Assembly (NCBI GenBank): GCA_017525915.1
Contig: JAFXSC010000025.1
Span: 1-45,530 of the forward strand
DNA from: Ruminococcus sp.
GTDB lineage: Bacteria; Bacillota; Clostridia; Oscillospirales; Ruminococcaceae
Direction of reading: 5' to 3'
Length of the DNA: 45,530 nt
The notes beneath the pieces were generated by a model. It was not told where the DNA came from and did no database searches. It saw nothing but the letters and a program-made list of their open reading frames with translations. The first letter of the stretch is position 1. Every line of letters begins with the position of its first letter. Position numbers and translations under genes: made by a program. Shown here piece after piece: positions 1 to 8,299 of the stretch.

Positions 1-1
1 A

Positions 2-328
2 TGGGCACGTCATACCCGCGTTTTCAACGCTATCAACAAGGGGCTGGACGAGCTCGGCTTCCGTCAGGTGATAAAGCCTGAGTGGAGGACAGGTCTTGTA
101 TCGTCCGCTATTTACCCCGATGACCCTAACTGGAGCTTCGAAGCTGTTCACGATTACTGCTACGACCGCGGATTCACTATCTATCCCGGCAAGATATCCA
201 CCACGAACACCTTCCGTCTTTGCGCTCTCGGAGCTATCGACGAGGCAGATATCGTGGACTTCTTCAAGGTATTCCGCGAAGCTATCGAAAAGAACAACAT
301 TGCGATACCTGTTAAGTACAACGACTAA
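2..328 (+). CDS. phnW: 2-aminoethylphosphonate-pyruvate transaminase, C-terminal part (5' end outside window)
   Basis: The frame is open from the first bases, so the start lies upstream of the window; 108 residues are visible. The C-terminal small domain of a class V PLP aminotransferase is recognisable: a YPDDPNW turn, then RGFTIYPGK and TFRLCALG, the block that closes PhnW/AepZ proteins. The PLP lysine is not in view. In biosynthetic clusters this enzyme converts phosphonoacetaldehyde to 2-aminoethylphosphonate. The stop is 11 nt before the PEP mutase start and an AAGGAG ribosome site overlaps it, so the genes are surely co-transcribed. Pairing with PEP mutase and phosphonopyruvate decarboxylase argues for synthesis rather than degradation of AEP. 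Confidence 0.85.
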   Translation, partial: WARHTRVFNAINKGLDELGFRQVIKPEWRTGLVSSAIYPDDPNWSFEAVHDYCYDRGFTIYPGKISTTNTFRLCALGAIDEADIVDFFKVFREAIEKNNIAIPVKYND

Positions 329-339
329 GGAGAAATAAA

Positions 340-1635
340 ATGAAGACTGTTTACACCTGTTTTTGCACAGATGTTATCCATGAGGGACATCTCAATATAA
401 TCAACAATGCGAAGAAATACGGCAGAGTAGTTGTCGGCGCTCTCTGCGACAAGGAGCTCATACGCTTCAACAAGTTCCCGACAAAAACTCTTGAAGAGCG
501 CGTAAAGCTTTATCAGGGACTCGAAGGCGTTGACGAGGTAATAATCCAGAATGATGCCATGTACAACGACGTTATCGAGAGCCTGAAGCCTGACTATATA
601 GTTCACGGCGACAACTGGAAGGAGGGTGCTGAGTCCTCAATCAGAAACAACGTTGTGAAGAAGCTCGGCGAATACGGCGGCGAGGTCATTGACGTGCCTT
701 ATACATACAATCCGACCGTAAAGAAGATAGACGCTCAGCTCAAGGAAAAGCTCGCAATGCCCGAATACAGAAGAAAGCGTCTGCGTCAGCTCATCGAAAT
801 GGGTCATGTTGTCAAGACTATCGAGGCTCACAGCGGTCTGACCGGTCTTATCGCTGAAAAGACAGTTGTCGAGCATGAGGGCAAGCTCAATCAGTTTGAC
901 GCTATGTGGGTAAGCTCACTCTGCGATTCGACTGCAAAGGGCAAGCCTGATATCGAGCTCGTTGACATGACAAGCCGTTTCCGCACTATCGACGATATCA
1001 TGGAAGTTACCACGAAGCCGATAATCTTCGACGGCGATACAGGTGGACTTACAGAGCACTTCGTATACACAGTCCGCTCGCTCGAAAGAATGGGCGTTAG
1101 CGCTATCATTATTGAGGACAAGAAGGGTCTGAAAAAGAATTCACTATTTGGCACTGAGGTAAAGCAGACTCAGGCTACTATTGAGGAAATGAGCGCGAAA
1201 ATCGCTGCCGGCAAGGCTGCTCAGCTCTCTGATGACTTCATGATAATTGCGCGTATCGAGAGCCTTATCCTCGAACAGGGCATGGAGGACGCTCTCGCAA
1301 GAGCATTCGCATTCGTTGAAGCAGGTGCAGACGGCATCATGATACACAGCCGTAAGAAAGACCCTGCTGAGATAGTCGAATTCTGCGATAAATTCCGCGA
1401 AAAGGACAAAACTACGCCTATCGTGGTAGTTCCCTCCTCGTTCAACACAATCACCGAGGACGAGCTCGCGGCTCACGGCGTAAACATCGTAATATACGCA
1501 AATCAGCTCACACGAAGTGCTTTCCCTGCAATGCAGCAGACAGCCGAGGATATCCTCCGCTACCACCGCGCTAAGGAAGTTGACGATAGACTCATGTCTA
1601 TCAAGAACATCATTACTCTTATTGATGAGCTTTAA
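340..1635 (+). CDS. pepM: Cytidylyltransferase-like domain fused to phosphoenolpyruvate mutase
   Basis: A 431-residue fusion. Residues 1 to about 140 are a TagD/GCT-type nucleotidyltransferase fold with the HxGH signature as HEGH near residue 14 and a late YIVHGDNW. Residues about 150-431 are a PEP mutase of the isocitrate lyase superfamily with the hallmark EDKKGLKKNS loop that separates mutases from lyases, and an FDGDTGG metal-binding segment. PEP mutase rearranges PEP to phosphonopyruvate, the first committed step to C-P compounds. Fusions of this shape are known from aepX-type capsule clusters. What the N-terminal domain acts on is unproven; CTP-dependent activation of AEP or a related alcohol is plausible. 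Start supported by AAGGAG 8 nt upstream. Confidence 0.93.
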   Translation: MKTVYTCFCTDVIHEGHLNIINNAKKYGRVVVGALCDKELIRFNKFPTKTLEERVKLYQGLEGVDEVIIQNDAMYNDVIESLKPDYIVHGDNWKEGAESSIRNNVVKKLGEYGGEVIDVPYTYNPTVKKIDAQLKEKLAMPEYRRKRLRQLIEMGHVVKTIEAHSGLTGLIAEKTVVEHEGKLNQFDAMWVSSLCDSTAKGKPDIELVDMTSRFRTIDDIMEVTTKPIIFDGDTGGLTEHFVYTVRSLERMGVSAIIIEDKKGLKKNSLFGTEVKQTQATIEEMSAKIAAGKAAQLSDDFMIIARIESLILEQGMEDALARAFAFVEAGADGIMIHSRKKDPAEIVEFCDKFREKDKTTPIVVVPSSFNTITEDELAAHGVNIVIYANQLTRSAFPAMQQTAEDILRYHRAKEVDDRLMSIKNIITLIDEL

Positions 1636-1644
1636 GGTGATAAA

Positions 1645-2355
1645 ATGGCAAAGGAAATAGCAATATTAATGGCAGCAGGTCTCGGCTCACGCATGAGACC
1701 TCTCACGGAAAAAGTCCCGAAGCCGCTTGTGAAGGCTCATGACCGCTCGATGATTGACACAGTCATAAGCGCACTCGAAGGCAGGGGCGTTGAGCATATC
1801 TATATCGTTGTCGGATATTTAGGCGAGCAGTTCGGATTTCTCGCTGAGAAGTACCCGAATGTCACGATAATCAAGAACACTGAGTACAACGAAAAGAACA
1901 ATATCTCGTCCATTCATGCCGCTGCCGAGGTCATGAAAACCGCGGACTGCTTCATTTGTGAGGCAGACCTCTTTGTATCTGACCCGTCGATATTCAGGGC
2001 GCAACTCGATAATTCCTGCTACTACGGCAAAATGGTGAAGGGCTACTCCGACGACTGGGTATTCGACCTTGACGACAATGGCTTTATCACAAGAGTAGGC
2101 AAGGGCGGCACTGATACATATAACATGGTCGGCGTTTCGTACTTCAAGCAGAAAGACGCTGAAATTATCGCGAATGCAGTCCTCGAAGCCTACAAGCACG
2201 AGGGACATGAGCAGCTCTACTGGGACGAAATAGTTGACCAGCAGCTCGGAAATATCAAGCTCGTTATCAATCCTGTTACTGCTGAGCAGATAGTCGAGAT
2301 AGACTCCGTTGACGAGCTCGCAGAATTTGACCCCGACTACAAAAAATACAATTAA
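1645..2355 (+). CDS. LicC/PntC-type nucleotidyltransferase, candidate CTP:2-aminoethylphosphonate cytidylyltransferase
   Basis: A 236-residue NTP-transferase. The N-terminal signature AAGLGSRMRPLT followed by KVPKPLVK is the nucleotide-binding loop of the sugar-phosphate/choline-phosphate nucleotidyltransferases. The sequence CEADLF near residue 107 supplies the metal-binding acid residues. The length is that of LicC and PntC stand-alone domains. Those enzymes activate phosphocholine or AEP as CMP conjugates; location between PEP mutase and phosphonopyruvate decarboxylase makes AEP the most likely substrate (inference). AAGGTG precedes the ATG, and the next gene's AAGGAG starts at this gene's stop. 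A sugar-1-phosphate substrate cannot be excluded. Confidence 0.75.
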   Translation: MAKEIAILMAAGLGSRMRPLTEKVPKPLVKAHDRSMIDTVISALEGRGVEHIYIVVGYLGEQFGFLAEKYPNVTIIKNTEYNEKNNISSIHAAAEVMKTADCFICEADLFVSDPSIFRAQLDNSCYYGKMVKGYSDDWVFDLDDNGFITRVGKGGTDTYNMVGVSYFKQKDAEIIANAVLEAYKHEGHEQLYWDEIVDQQLGNIKLVINPVTAEQIVEIDSVDELAEFDPDYKKYN

Positions 2356-2365
2356 GGAGCGTACA

Positions 2366-3487
2366 ATGAAGGTTGAAAGCTTAGTAAAAATAATCGGCGC
2401 TGACTTTTATACCGGAGTTCCGGACAGTCAGCTCAAGGCGCTCTGCAACTACCTTATGGATACATACGGTATCGACCAGAAGCATCATATAATTGCCGCA
2501 AACGAGGGCAACTGCACTGCTCTTGCCGCAGGATATCACCTCGCAACAGGAAAAGTACCTGCTGTATATATGCAGAACAGCGGTGAGGGCAATATCATCA
2601 ACCCTGTTGCATCGCTGCTCAATGACAAGGTTTACGCTATCCCGATGATATTCATTGTCGGCTGGCGCGGCGAGCCCGGAGTCCACGACGAACCTCAGCA
2701 TATCTATCAGGGCGAGGTGACTGTAAAGCTCCTCGACGATATGGACATCAAGTCCTTCATCATCAGCAAGGATACCACCGAGGAAGAGCTCGAACCAGTA
2801 ATGGCTGACTTCGGCAAGCTCCTTGCAAACGGCAAGCAGGTCGCATTTGTAGTGCGCAAGGGAGCTCTCACAGATGCTCCGAAGGTCGAGTACAAGAACG
2901 ACAACAAGATGATCCGCGAGGAGATAATCCAGCACATCGTCAAGGCTACTGGCGAGGATCCGATAGTATCCACCACCGGCAAGCCCAGCCGTGAGCTCTA
3001 CGAGACAAGAACTGCTAACGGTCAGAGCCACAAGTATGACTTCCTCACAGTAGGCTCAATGGGACATACATCGTCTATCGCTCTCGGAGTTGCCATAAAC
3101 AAGCCGAATCAGCGTATATGGTGCGTTGACGGCGACGGAGCCGTCCTTATGCACATGGGAAGCATGGCTGTTCTCGGTGCGAACGCTCCCAAGAACGTCG
3201 TACACGTTGTTATCAACAACGGAGCGCATGAAACAGTCGGCGGAATGCCTACAGTTGCGGCAGAAATAGACCTCGTTGCTATCGCAAAGGCTTGCGGATA
3301 TCCAAATGCAGTATGCGTTGACAGCTTTGAGGCTCTCGACATGGAGCTTGAAGCCGCTAAGAATCGAAATGAGCTTTCACTTATCGAGGTAAAATGCTCT
3401 ATCGGTGCAAGAGACGATCTCGGAAGACCTACTACTACCGCTCTTGAGAATAAGCAGAATTTCATGGAGTATTTAAGTACACTATAA
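2366..3487 (+). CDS. ppd: Phosphonopyruvate decarboxylase
   Basis: A ThDP-dependent decarboxylase of 373 residues, normal for Ppd/AepY. The N-terminal pyrimidine-binding half has ANEGNCTALAAGYHLATG with its essential Glu. The C-terminal PP half has GDGAVLMHMGSMAVLG followed by INNGAHETVGGMPT, the GDG...NN thiamine diphosphate motif. It converts phosphonopyruvate to phosphonoacetaldehyde, making the unfavourable mutase step irreversible. The chosen start at 2366 has AAGGAG at 2354-2359; an in-frame ATG at 2309 lies inside the preceding gene, has no ribosome site and would add 19 residues unlike the family. Last gene of the AEP cassette; no clear terminator follows it. Confidence 0.95.
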   Translation: MKVESLVKIIGADFYTGVPDSQLKALCNYLMDTYGIDQKHHIIAANEGNCTALAAGYHLATGKVPAVYMQNSGEGNIINPVASLLNDKVYAIPMIFIVGWRGEPGVHDEPQHIYQGEVTVKLLDDMDIKSFIISKDTTEEELEPVMADFGKLLANGKQVAFVVRKGALTDAPKVEYKNDNKMIREEIIQHIVKATGEDPIVSTTGKPSRELYETRTANGQSHKYDFLTVGSMGHTSSIALGVAINKPNQRIWCVDGDGAVLMHMGSMAVLGANAPKNVVHVVINNGAHETVGGMPTVAAEIDLVAIAKACGYPNAVCVDSFEALDMELEAAKNRNELSLIEVKCSIGARDDLGRPTTTALENKQNFMEYLSTL

Positions 3488-3564
3488 GTTAGTTTAGTAT
3501 TTTAAATAATGAGAGCAAAAAACAAAAGCGCGGAATAGTGTAATAAACTGGCAATAATCAAGCA

Positions 3565-3789
3565 GTGCCATTTCTCTTCGATGTTCTGTCTAAGCTTGAA
3601 ATCAGAGGATATTATTTTACAGGAATTACATTAAGAGATGTATCACAGAATGAAATTATCAAGAAGAAAGATAAACTTAAGTTTTTGCTTGAGAAAACGG
3701 ACTCCATAAAATCGGTTAAAGCCCTTGCGGAATCGAACATACTCGTTGGGCACCTTGTGTTGAACCATCTTCAGTTAACGTACGTCTAA
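3565..3789 (+). pseudogene. Unrecognised open frame of 74 codons, probably remnant
   Basis: Open from a GTG at 3565 with no ribosome-binding site. The conceptual product is basic and Leu/Lys-rich (starts PFLFDVLSKLEIRGYYF) and matches no family I recognise. It sits in the decayed stretch 3488-4003 directly before the glmS remnant but in another frame. It may be part of the same degenerated gene or unrelated filler. Not convincing as a functional gene. Confidence 0.2.
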
Positions 3790-3802
3790 GCTCATTCAAT
3801 GA

Positions 3803-4003
<201 letters not shown>

Positions 4004-4049
4004 TCAGAACAGCATCATGAATAACAATTACAAGGAGGCTGAACCACAA

Positions 4050-4253
4050 ATGCCTAGACACAAAAGAGAAGATCAAACTACAATCAAAGATCAGGTAATT
4101 CGCCTCCGAGTGACAGAGGCAGAAGCACAGCTCTTCAAGGCTAATGCTGTCGCTGCCGGTTGCAAGACTATCAGCGAGTACATCCGATCAAGATGTATTG
4201 CTGATGATGCCGTGGATACATATACTGCATTAAACGAATCCGCGAATAAGTAA
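4050..4253 (+). CDS. Small ribbon-helix-helix protein, MobC/CopG-like
   Basis: A 67-residue protein. After a basic N-terminus (MPRHKRED) it reads DQVIRLRVTEAEAQLFKA followed by AAGCKTISEYIRSRC, the beta strand, helix, turn, helix pattern of RHH DNA-binding proteins; the wording is closest to relaxosome accessory (MobC-type) and plasmid CopG-type proteins. A strong AAGGAGG at 4032-4038 fixes the start; an ATG at 3954 would read through the glmS remnant. No relaxase is nearby, so it is probably a stranded piece of a mobile element or a stand-alone regulator. Confidence 0.65.
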   Translation: MPRHKREDQTTIKDQVIRLRVTEAEAQLFKANAVAAGCKTISEYIRSRCIADDAVDTYTALNESANK

Positions 4254-4285
4254 AGCAGCGTTATCTGGAATGAAAACTTAATCAT

Positions 4286-4342
4286 CGTAAAAAGCCCTCC
4301 CGAACCGATGAGACAATGAGTCTCGAAGGTACGGGGGGTGCT
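4286..4342 (-). terminator. Terminator of the GH16 gene
   Basis: On the - strand an imperfect long hairpin (outer arms AAGCACCCCCCGTACC and GGTTCGGGAGGGCTT, inner GAGAC/GTCTC) is followed by TTTTTA. It lies about 85 nt after the GH16 stop. The + strand reading has no T run. Confidence 0.6.
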
Positions 4343-4427
4343 TATGCGGCTGTACTTTAGCGATTAAAACTGTAACAGTTTAGTGCACGACTGCAATCTA
4401 AGACAGCTAATTATCCTTTGTCATTTT

Positions 4428-5912
4428 CTATTCCCACATGACGTTTTGCACGGTCACAGTGTGTGTACCAAGCCCAGCAGCATCTCCTATATTGCCAAGC
4501 TGGAATTTCAGGTCAATGTTCATATCCTCGCTGAAGGTAACATCAAAGCTGTAATGCTTCTGCTCGGGCGTTACGGTCAGCTTCTCGTCGAGATAACGGG
4601 TGTATGCTGAGTCCTCAGCAGTCACGACTATCTCGCGCTCTGCACTTGACGAGACATCGAACGAAAGTGTATGTCTCTCCCCTGCCCTGACCTTATTTCC
4701 ACGGATAAGACTCATGATTCCATATTCAAGCGTACCCACACTGTTTATAGTTATCACTGTCTCGCCGTCCTTATTCACAAGGGCGGCGTCTGCGCCTTCG
4801 ATATATGCTTCAAGCGGCAGTGAAATCACCTCAGTCGGCGTGAAGCTGTCGTCAAGATCATAAACTCTCACATAGTCTATCTCAAATCTTTTCTCACCGT
4901 TCTCGAAAATCGAAGGGTCGGCATAAATTCCGTCAACGCCGTCAAAATGTCCTCCGACCGCAAGATTGAGTATGATGTAGAAGTTCTGGTCGAACGGAGC
5001 AGGATAGGCATGATTATCAGAATACCACTCACTCTGCGTGCTGTAAAGCACGTCATCAACATACCAGCGAATCTCACCGGATTGCCACTCGACTGCGTAG
5101 GTATGCCAGTTTTCAGTAGAATCCCCATCGGCAAAGCTATAGTTATTGGTGAGATATGTATTATTCGGCCACTGTCCGCCAAAGTGGATTGTTCCGCATA
5201 TCTTTTCGGGGGTACTCCCCCACCCTTCCATAATGTCTATCTCGCCGGAAGCTGCCCAGCCGCCGTACAGACTGTCCTCCGGCAGCATCCAGATTGCCGG
5301 CCAGAGGGACTTCCCGGAATCGCACCGCGCACGGACTTCGATACGTCCGCCGCAGGTTGAAAACTTGTGCTGTGTACTCAGGCGCGCTGAGGTATACTCA
5401 TACTCGCCCTGTACCGGGTCGGTATAGTGCTCTTTGCGTGCGGCGATAGTCAGCACGCCGTCATGGACTGACGCGTTGGAATCTGTGTAAAACTCCTGCT
5501 CGTTGTTGCCCCAGCCGCCTGTTATATAGTTTCCGTCCGCATCGAGCTTCCAGTTGCCGAGCTCATACGACCACTTCGACATATCAAGGCTGTCGCCGCC
5601 GAACTCGTCGCTCCATATAAGCGTGGAAGGAGCATCGACGTTTATGTACTGACGCTTCACGAGGATAAGGTCAAACACATTGAGCGAGCCGTCACCGTTG
5701 AGGTCAGCAGCTCCCCAGTCAGCAAGCTCCGCGTCAGGATCACACATCAGCCACCTGTGCAAAGCGACAACGTCCGCGATGTTGAACTCACCGTCGCTAT
5801 TCACATCACATTTTGTTATTGAAGACGGTTCATTAATTGCCGAAGCTGTGGGAATTGCAGTATTACCAGCAATAAGCAGCGCAAGAGCCGCAGATATACA
5901 GCGCTTTTTCAT
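4428..5912 (-). CDS. Secreted GH16 endo-beta-glucanase with N-terminal dockerin and C-terminal CBM-like domain
   Basis: 494 residues. Signal peptide 1-25 (MKKRCIS, hydrophobic core, TASA). Residues about 35-90 are a type I dockerin with two calcium loops (DVNSDGEFNIADVV and DLNGDGSLNVFDLILVKR). Residues about 98-350 are GH16, with the catalytic ExDxxE as EIDIME at 224-229 and laminarinase-type segments (WPAIWML, VEWQSGEIRWYVDD). Residues about 365-494 resemble a CBM4/9-like beta-sandwich. It should cut beta-1,3 or mixed-linkage glucans outside the cell, docked to a cohesin. The start at 5912 has AGGAG 8 nt upstream; a longer frame to 6035 would put 41 residues before the signal peptide and swallow the promoter. 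Confidence 0.93.
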   Translation of the reverse strand: MKKRCISAALALLIAGNTAIPTASAINEPSSITKCDVNSDGEFNIADVVALHRWLMCDPDAELADWGAADLNGDGSLNVFDLILVKRQYINVDAPSTLIWSDEFGGDSLDMSKWSYELGNWKLDADGNYITGGWGNNEQEFYTDSNASVHDGVLTIAARKEHYTDPVQGEYEYTSARLSTQHKFSTCGGRIEVRARCDSGKSLWPAIWMLPEDSLYGGWAASGEIDIMEGWGSTPEKICGTIHFGGQWPNNTYLTNNYSFADGDSTENWHTYAVEWQSGEIRWYVDDVLYSTQSEWYSDNHAYPAPFDQNFYIILNLAVGGHFDGVDGIYADPSIFENGEKRFEIDYVRVYDLDDSFTPTEVISLPLEAYIEGADAALVNKDGETVITINSVGTLEYGIMSLIRGNKVRAGERHTLSFDVSSSAEREIVVTAEDSAYTRYLDEKLTVTPEQKHYSFDVTFSEDMNIDLKFQLGNIGDAAGLGTHTVTVQNVMWE

Positions 5913-5960
5913 GAATCCACTCCTCTCAGAAGCAAGGTCAGATCTTTCAATACCATAAAC

Positions 5961-5989
5961 ATTATACCATAACCCTTGCTGTATTGCAA
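5961..5989 (-). promoter_or_regulatory. Promoter of the GH16 gene
   Basis: Reading the - strand: -35 TTGCAA (5984-5989), 17 nt, -10 TATAAT (5961-5966). About 40 nt of leader before the start codon at 5912. Confidence 0.75.
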
Positions 5990-6033
5990 GAGTTTCCGCG
6001 GTGTTTCGGTCAGGGCAGCTTATCCGCAGCAGC

Positions 6034-6063
6034 AAAAAACAGGTCAGGATAATTCCTGACCTG
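6034..6063 (-). terminator. Terminator of the HExxH lipoprotein gene
   Basis: Perfect hairpin CAGGTCAGGA-ATTA-TCCTGACCTG on the - strand followed by TTTTTTG, about 40 nt after the stop codon at 6105. Confidence 0.85.
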
Positions 6064-6104
6064 TTCGTAATAAACTATTATCTCTTTGCCCTGCACAGAG
6101 CACT

Positions 6105-8207
6105 TTACCACGGACTCTTGTCGTTAGCTGCAAAGTTTTTCAGAGTTTCCTCCCAGTATACATAGCCGAACTCCTGCTTTGTCCAATTCGCAAGATAATC
6201 GAGCTTTGCCTTGAGGCGAGGATAATCCTTGTAATACTCAACGCTATTCTGGTAATACTTCGGATTTTCGCCCTCTACCCAATCCCAGTCCCATTCAAAG
6301 AGCTCCTCTATCAGTGTCGCACGGTCTTCCATAGAAGTTACGGTGCTGTAATTTGAAATGAAATATATCTGTGAATTATCATTCCGATCAGCCGCTTCCA
6401 GAGTTGTCGGCTTCTGTACAGTATCAGTCGCATATCCGTCAAAATCGTTAGAATACTCAAAGCCGTAAGGATTCATTGCATTCCACTCCTGTGGGTTCAG
6501 GGGGTATTTCTTGCTTACAAGCGATTCAACGGAATGCAGCATCTCATGGTGGAACGAACTTGAACCATATCCGAATGAGTTATGAGGGAGCACTATATTG
6601 TACCAGCCTCCTGTATCAAAGGCAATTCCGCCGGATGTGAAGTTAGTATATGTATCAGTCGTGAGATCCTGGACCATTACCAGACGAAGACCGCACTTGC
6701 CGTTCGAAGACTTGAAATGCTCGAAAAATCCCTTTGGATACATTCTGAGTACCTCTTCAAGTTCCTTCAGATTGTATATTTCATCTTCCGGGCGGTTATA
6801 ATCAAAAGCCTCAACAGAATCGAATACATAACCGCTGCCGTATTCGGCATTCTTTACTTCGTCACCGACAAGTATGCGTATACCGTATTCCTTTTCGATC
6901 TTATCGGCAACATTACGAACCCCTTTATATTTTTCACCTACCTGCACCGGTTCATACTTTTTATGTTCATTGCCGGAAGCTGCAAGAGGTTCGTCATATT
7001 TCAGAAGAGACGGGTCTATCATCAGCAGTTCTGCTGCATCTTCATAGTTAGTGAAATAGTTCACACCAACTATCCAGCGCCTTATATCAGGTGAGTAAAT
7101 GCAGTATGTTCCGTATGCTGACGGGTATTTACCGTCTGTGAAATCCAGCACCTTTGAAAGAGCACTCTTTTCCGTATCGACGAACGAAAGCGACTTAAGT
7201 CCAGATTCCGTTGTATTATCGAATATCGTAAGCATGGGATACTTGCTTTGGGCATGGCCTTGCATTGCGAAATACGAAGCATTGCTGTCAGTAACACGAT
7301 AATCCCGCTTAAAGCTGCCGCCCGGGATGTCATAGTATGAAATATCGGCATAGCAGGTATCTTCTTCAAAGTGGTTCCACACATCAATGCAGGCGTTCTC
7401 GATCACGAATGAATCAGCGCTCTCCGTAAGAACAGATGCTATCAGACTTCCGTCATCTATGGAATAAAGCGATTTAATCATGCCTGCTTCGCTTTCCTCG
7501 GATACCTCGGACGCCCGGAACGTCCTGCTGTCAGTATCAATACAAGTGATCGAAGACAAGCCCTTATCAGCATATAGCTCTGTGACATTTCCCTTTCTGT
7601 CCATTTTCATGATAGACATATCGTTTACCGGGATCCAGTAAATGCAGTCCTTTTCCCTGTCAACGGCAATTGTAGAATTTGTCTGTGCGTCGATTTTCAA
7701 CACATCAGGTTCATTCTTTCCTACAGGATAAAGCCCGAATTCCATACCGTCATTATACTTGTAAGTCACGATAGTACCGTCGCTGAATACACCTAACGGT
7801 TGGATCGCATAATCATCAAAGGTGATCTCTCTGATGTTTTTATTTTGGATTGGGTCAAACAGAATGCAGCCGTTTTGATAGTTATTCACCACATAAGCAA
7901 GTATCGTACTGTCCGGGCCGCTGCTCAGGGCAACTATGTGTGATGCATTTTTGAAGCCGTCAAAGGCTTCAACAGGCTGAGCCATAGGCGGCATGAGTGT
8001 CACAGTAGTAGTTGTTGTGGTGGTGGCAGTAGTAACAGTAGTAGTCGCCGTAGTTGACGATGCGTCTGCTTTGGTCTCTTCTGCTTTTGTGATATCTTCA
8101 ACGGAACTGCTTCCGGAGCTGCTTTTCTTTGAGGAACAGCCGGTAACAGAAGCCGAAGCACTCACACCTATTGCTGCCGCAAGAATAATGCTTATATACT
8201 TTTTCAT
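6105..8207 (-). CDS. Lipoprotein with C-terminal HExxH (putative zinc metallopeptidase) domain
   Basis: 700 residues. Lipobox VTGCSS after a short signal peptide, then a Ser/Thr-rich linker (runs of Thr to about residue 75). A middle region of about 350 residues looks like repeated beta-propeller blades. The C-terminal region has HEMLH at about 554-558 and a conserved EDRATLIEE about 70 residues later, which could supply a third zinc ligand (gluzincin pattern). It ends with TKQEFGYVYWEE. Expected to sit on the outer face of the membrane. A paralogue with the same layout lies at 31502-33601. Substrate unknown; I know no named family. Start at 8207 chosen because it begins the signal peptide; its ribosome site (GGGG) is weak. 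The promoter carries the ATTACA palindrome. Confidence 0.8.
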   Translation of the reverse strand: MKKYISIILAAAIGVSASASVTGCSSKKSSSGSSSVEDITKAEETKADASSTTATTTVTTATTTTTTTVTLMPPMAQPVEAFDGFKNASHIVALSSGPDSTILAYVVNNYQNGCILFDPIQNKNIREITFDDYAIQPLGVFSDGTIVTYKYNDGMEFGLYPVGKNEPDVLKIDAQTNSTIAVDREKDCIYWIPVNDMSIMKMDRKGNVTELYADKGLSSITCIDTDSRTFRASEVSEESEAGMIKSLYSIDDGSLIASVLTESADSFVIENACIDVWNHFEEDTCYADISYYDIPGGSFKRDYRVTDSNASYFAMQGHAQSKYPMLTIFDNTTESGLKSLSFVDTEKSALSKVLDFTDGKYPSAYGTYCIYSPDIRRWIVGVNYFTNYEDAAELLMIDPSLLKYDEPLAASGNEHKKYEPVQVGEKYKGVRNVADKIEKEYGIRILVGDEVKNAEYGSGYVFDSVEAFDYNRPEDEIYNLKELEEVLRMYPKGFFEHFKSSNGKCGLRLVMVQDLTTDTYTNFTSGGIAFDTGGWYNIVLPHNSFGYGSSSFHHEMLHSVESLVSKKYPLNPQEWNAMNPYGFEYSNDFDGYATDTVQKPTTLEAADRNDNSQIYFISNYSTVTSMEDRATLIEELFEWDWDWVEGENPKYYQNSVEYYKDYPRLKAKLDYLANWTKQEFGYVYWEETLKNFAANDKSPW

Positions 8208-8245
8208 AGCAATACCCCATTTCGTTGTTTTATGTCTGCAAGTAT

Positions 8246-8296
8246 ATTGTAGCATACATTTTCAGAAAATGCTGCGAAATTACAAAACTGTAATTT
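8246..8296 (-). promoter_or_regulatory. Activator-type promoter with ATTACA-N4-TGTAAT palindrome (HExxH lipoprotein)
   Basis: The 20-bp palindrome AAATTACA-N4-TGTAATTT spans 8277-8296. On the - strand the inner TGTAAT is followed by 27 nt and then a -10 TACAAT (8246-8251). There is no good -35 between them. The same spacing occurs at 20807-20855 and 27188-27236. Confidence 0.65.
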
Positions 8297-8299
8297 ATG

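Noticed and set aside
2309-2365. Upstream ATG as start of phosphonopyruvate decarboxylase
   Set aside because: Lies inside the preceding gene without a ribosome site, whereas 2366 has AAGGAG at proper distance and matches family length.
2381-3031. 216-codon - frame opposite phosphonopyruvate decarboxylase
   Set aside because: Shadow of ppd; no domain and no promoter.
4286-4342. Integron attC-like hairpin
   Set aside because: No integrase or cassette array; position and T run on the - strand fit a terminator for the GH16 gene.
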